From contig NZ_SOHA01000017.1 in assembly GCF_004403065.1 (NCBI RefSeq), positions 62,777 through 126,776 of the forward strand: a DNA stretch of 64,000 nt. The letters run 5' to 3'. The position numbers were made by a program, and so were the translations under genes. Source of the stretch: Cryobacterium cryoconiti (GTDB lineage Bacteria > Actinomycetota > Actinomycetes > Actinomycetales > Microbacteriaceae). A model generated the notes under the pieces. It ran no database searches. It was not told the DNA's origin and saw only the letters and a list, made by a program, of their open reading frames with translations. Every line of letters starts with the position of its first letter. Position 1 is the first letter of the stretch. Below are positions 63,023-64,000 of the stretch, piece by piece.

Positions 63023-64000
63023 TCAGTCGGTGCGAGCGTGCGGGTAGTCGGCCGACCGTTTCTGGAACGCGAGGATGCTGGGATTCCGGATGACCCCGCT
63101 CCGGATCTCGATCGCGCGCCGGAGCGTCTCGTTCGATTCCCAGGCGGCCTCGCCCGTCAGCACGTCCGCCAGGAAGGGGACGAGGGCGGCGCTGATTTCC
63201 CAGGTCGCCGAATTCCAGAGGTACGACGGGCTGTGGTCGACGGCGTAGTACGTGACGTTGTCGCCGACCATGAAGGTGGGATCCGCGAATGAGGTCGGGC
63301 GTGCCCAGCCGAACCCCATGCCCGCATCGCAGGACACATCGACGATGAGCGACCCCGAACTGACGAGCGGCAGGTCCTCTGCGCGCAGGAACGTGAGGGG
63401 CGCGTTCGGGTCCTGCAGTATGCAGTTGACGATCACGTCATGCTTCGCGAGCAGTGCGGGCAGCAGAGTGCGCCGCCCATCGGAGAGCACGTAGTGCTCG
63501 GCCGGCTCGGCCGGGTCGTGCAGGATCGGGACGATCCGGGCGGAGTCGAGTACGGAGCCGGCCGGCACATCCCGGACCGTCATGAGGGTCACGTCGGTCA
63601 CGCCGTTAGCCTGCAGGCCCGTGACCGCACCCCGGGCCGTCGAACCGGAGCCGATCACGGCCGCACGCAGCGGGCGTCCGTAGACGCCGGTCAACCCGAT
63701 CAGCGCCAGGGAATGCACGACCGAGGCGAAGCCGGCGAGCTCGTTGTTCTTCGCCAGGATGTGACGGCTGAATTCGCCGTCCGGCGTCCACTCGTTCATT
63801 GCTTCGAAGGCGATCAGGGTGAGCTTCTTGTCGATGGCGAGCTGGGTCAGCGCGGCGTCCTGCACACAGTGCGGCCAGCCCCACAGGATTTGGCCGTCGC
63901 GCAGGGCGGCGACATCCGCCAGGAGCGGCTTGGCCAGCAGGATGACGTCGCACTCCTGCACCAGGCCTGCCCGGGGAAGCAACCCGCCGACCAAAGGTGC
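63023..64000 (-). CDS. AlaDH/PNT-family dehydrogenase, N5-(carboxyethyl)ornithine synthase-like (5' end outside window)
   Basis: At least 325 residues; the frame remains open at the right edge, so the start is missing. The NAD-binding motif is VIGSGSTARGAVTGL; AFEAMNEW and NELAGFASVVHSL are shared with alanine dehydrogenases and the N5-(carboxyethyl)ornithine synthases, and DVSCDAGMGFGWARPTSF resembles the latter more. These enzymes join pyruvate or glyoxylate to ornithine or lysine by reduction. No opine partner gene is visible here. Confidence 0.75.
   Translation of the reverse strand, partial: APLVGGLLPRAGLVQECDVILLAKPLLADVAALRDGQILWGWPHCVQDAALTQLAIDKKLTLIAFEAMNEWTPDGEFSRHILAKNNELAGFASVVHSLALIGLTGVYGRPLRAAVIGSGSTARGAVTGLQANGVTDVTLMTVRDVPAGSVLDSARIVPILHDPAEPAEHYVLSDGRRTLLPALLAKHDVIVNCILQDPNAPLTFLRAEDLPLVSSGSLIVDVSCDAGMGFGWARPTSFADPTFMVGDNVTYYAVDHSPSYLWNSATWEISAALVPFLADVLTGEAAWESNETLRRAIEIRSGVIRNPSILAFQKRSADYPHARTD

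Overview
The window is high-GC actinobacterial chromosome. The evidence for Microbacteriaceae (Micrococcales), close to Cryobacterium or a similar genus, is an inference: DUF222/HNH (13E12-type) genes, many leaderless genes with a TANNNT box 6-8 nt before the start, the gene order argS / lysA-hom-thrC-thrB / rho-prfA / prmC-tsaC-wecA-like / atpBEFHAGDC, and dispersed repeats with the core GGTCTCGACAGGCTCGACC. No phage, plasmid, insertion sequence or CRISPR array is visible.

Layout. 1-1896: a DUF222/HNH gene between two arrays of the dispersed repeat that point in opposite directions. 1894-8872 (minus strand): disulfide oxidoreductase, enoyl-CoA hydratase, an arginase-fold protein with altered metal ligands, an F420-reductase-like dehydrogenase, PspA and a TPM-domain membrane protein. 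9074-19579: mixed accessory metabolism (glutamine amidotransferase, methionine gamma-lyase-type enzyme, acetyltransferase, M20 peptidase, DUF1294, DinB/DUF664, cytosolic arylsulfatase, AAA ATPase, DUF2809, DUF1801, alpha/beta hydrolase), with a second repeat type at 18691-18848. 19666-29181: an oligosaccharide-use locus: ROK regulator, GH36 alpha-galactosidase, lipoprotein binding protein and two permeases on the minus strand, divergent from a GH32/43-like hydrolase and a GH31 hydrolase. 29191-30261: DUF7010, a tiny Cys-rich ORF and a GYD gene with an unrelated tail. 30331-32346: a second DUF222/HNH cassette, again between opposed arrays.

32347-64000 is mostly core genome: DUF6578-like gene, tRNA-Arg(CCG), a lipoprotein, argS, a DUF2993 protein, the lysine/threonine operon (whose lysA carries repeat units in frame at its 3' end), rho with a very long low-complexity N-terminal region, prfA, an interruption by pdxH and a cysK-epsC-2OG-oxygenase operon, prmC, tsaC, a WecA-like transferase, the complete F0F1 ATP synthase operon, yaaA, malate dehydrogenase, two DNA-alkylation repair genes (ogt-tag) and a 5'-truncated AlaDH/PNT-family dehydrogenase at the window end.

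The most unusual signal is the relation between the DUF222/HNH genes and the dispersed repeats. Both gene copies share promoter, coding sequence and flanking repeats. The arrays stop exactly at the stop codons of neighbouring convergent genes, and one repeat family has become coding sequence inside lysA. This resembles a REP/RAYT-like arrangement built on another protein family; the link between protein and repeat is an inference from position only.
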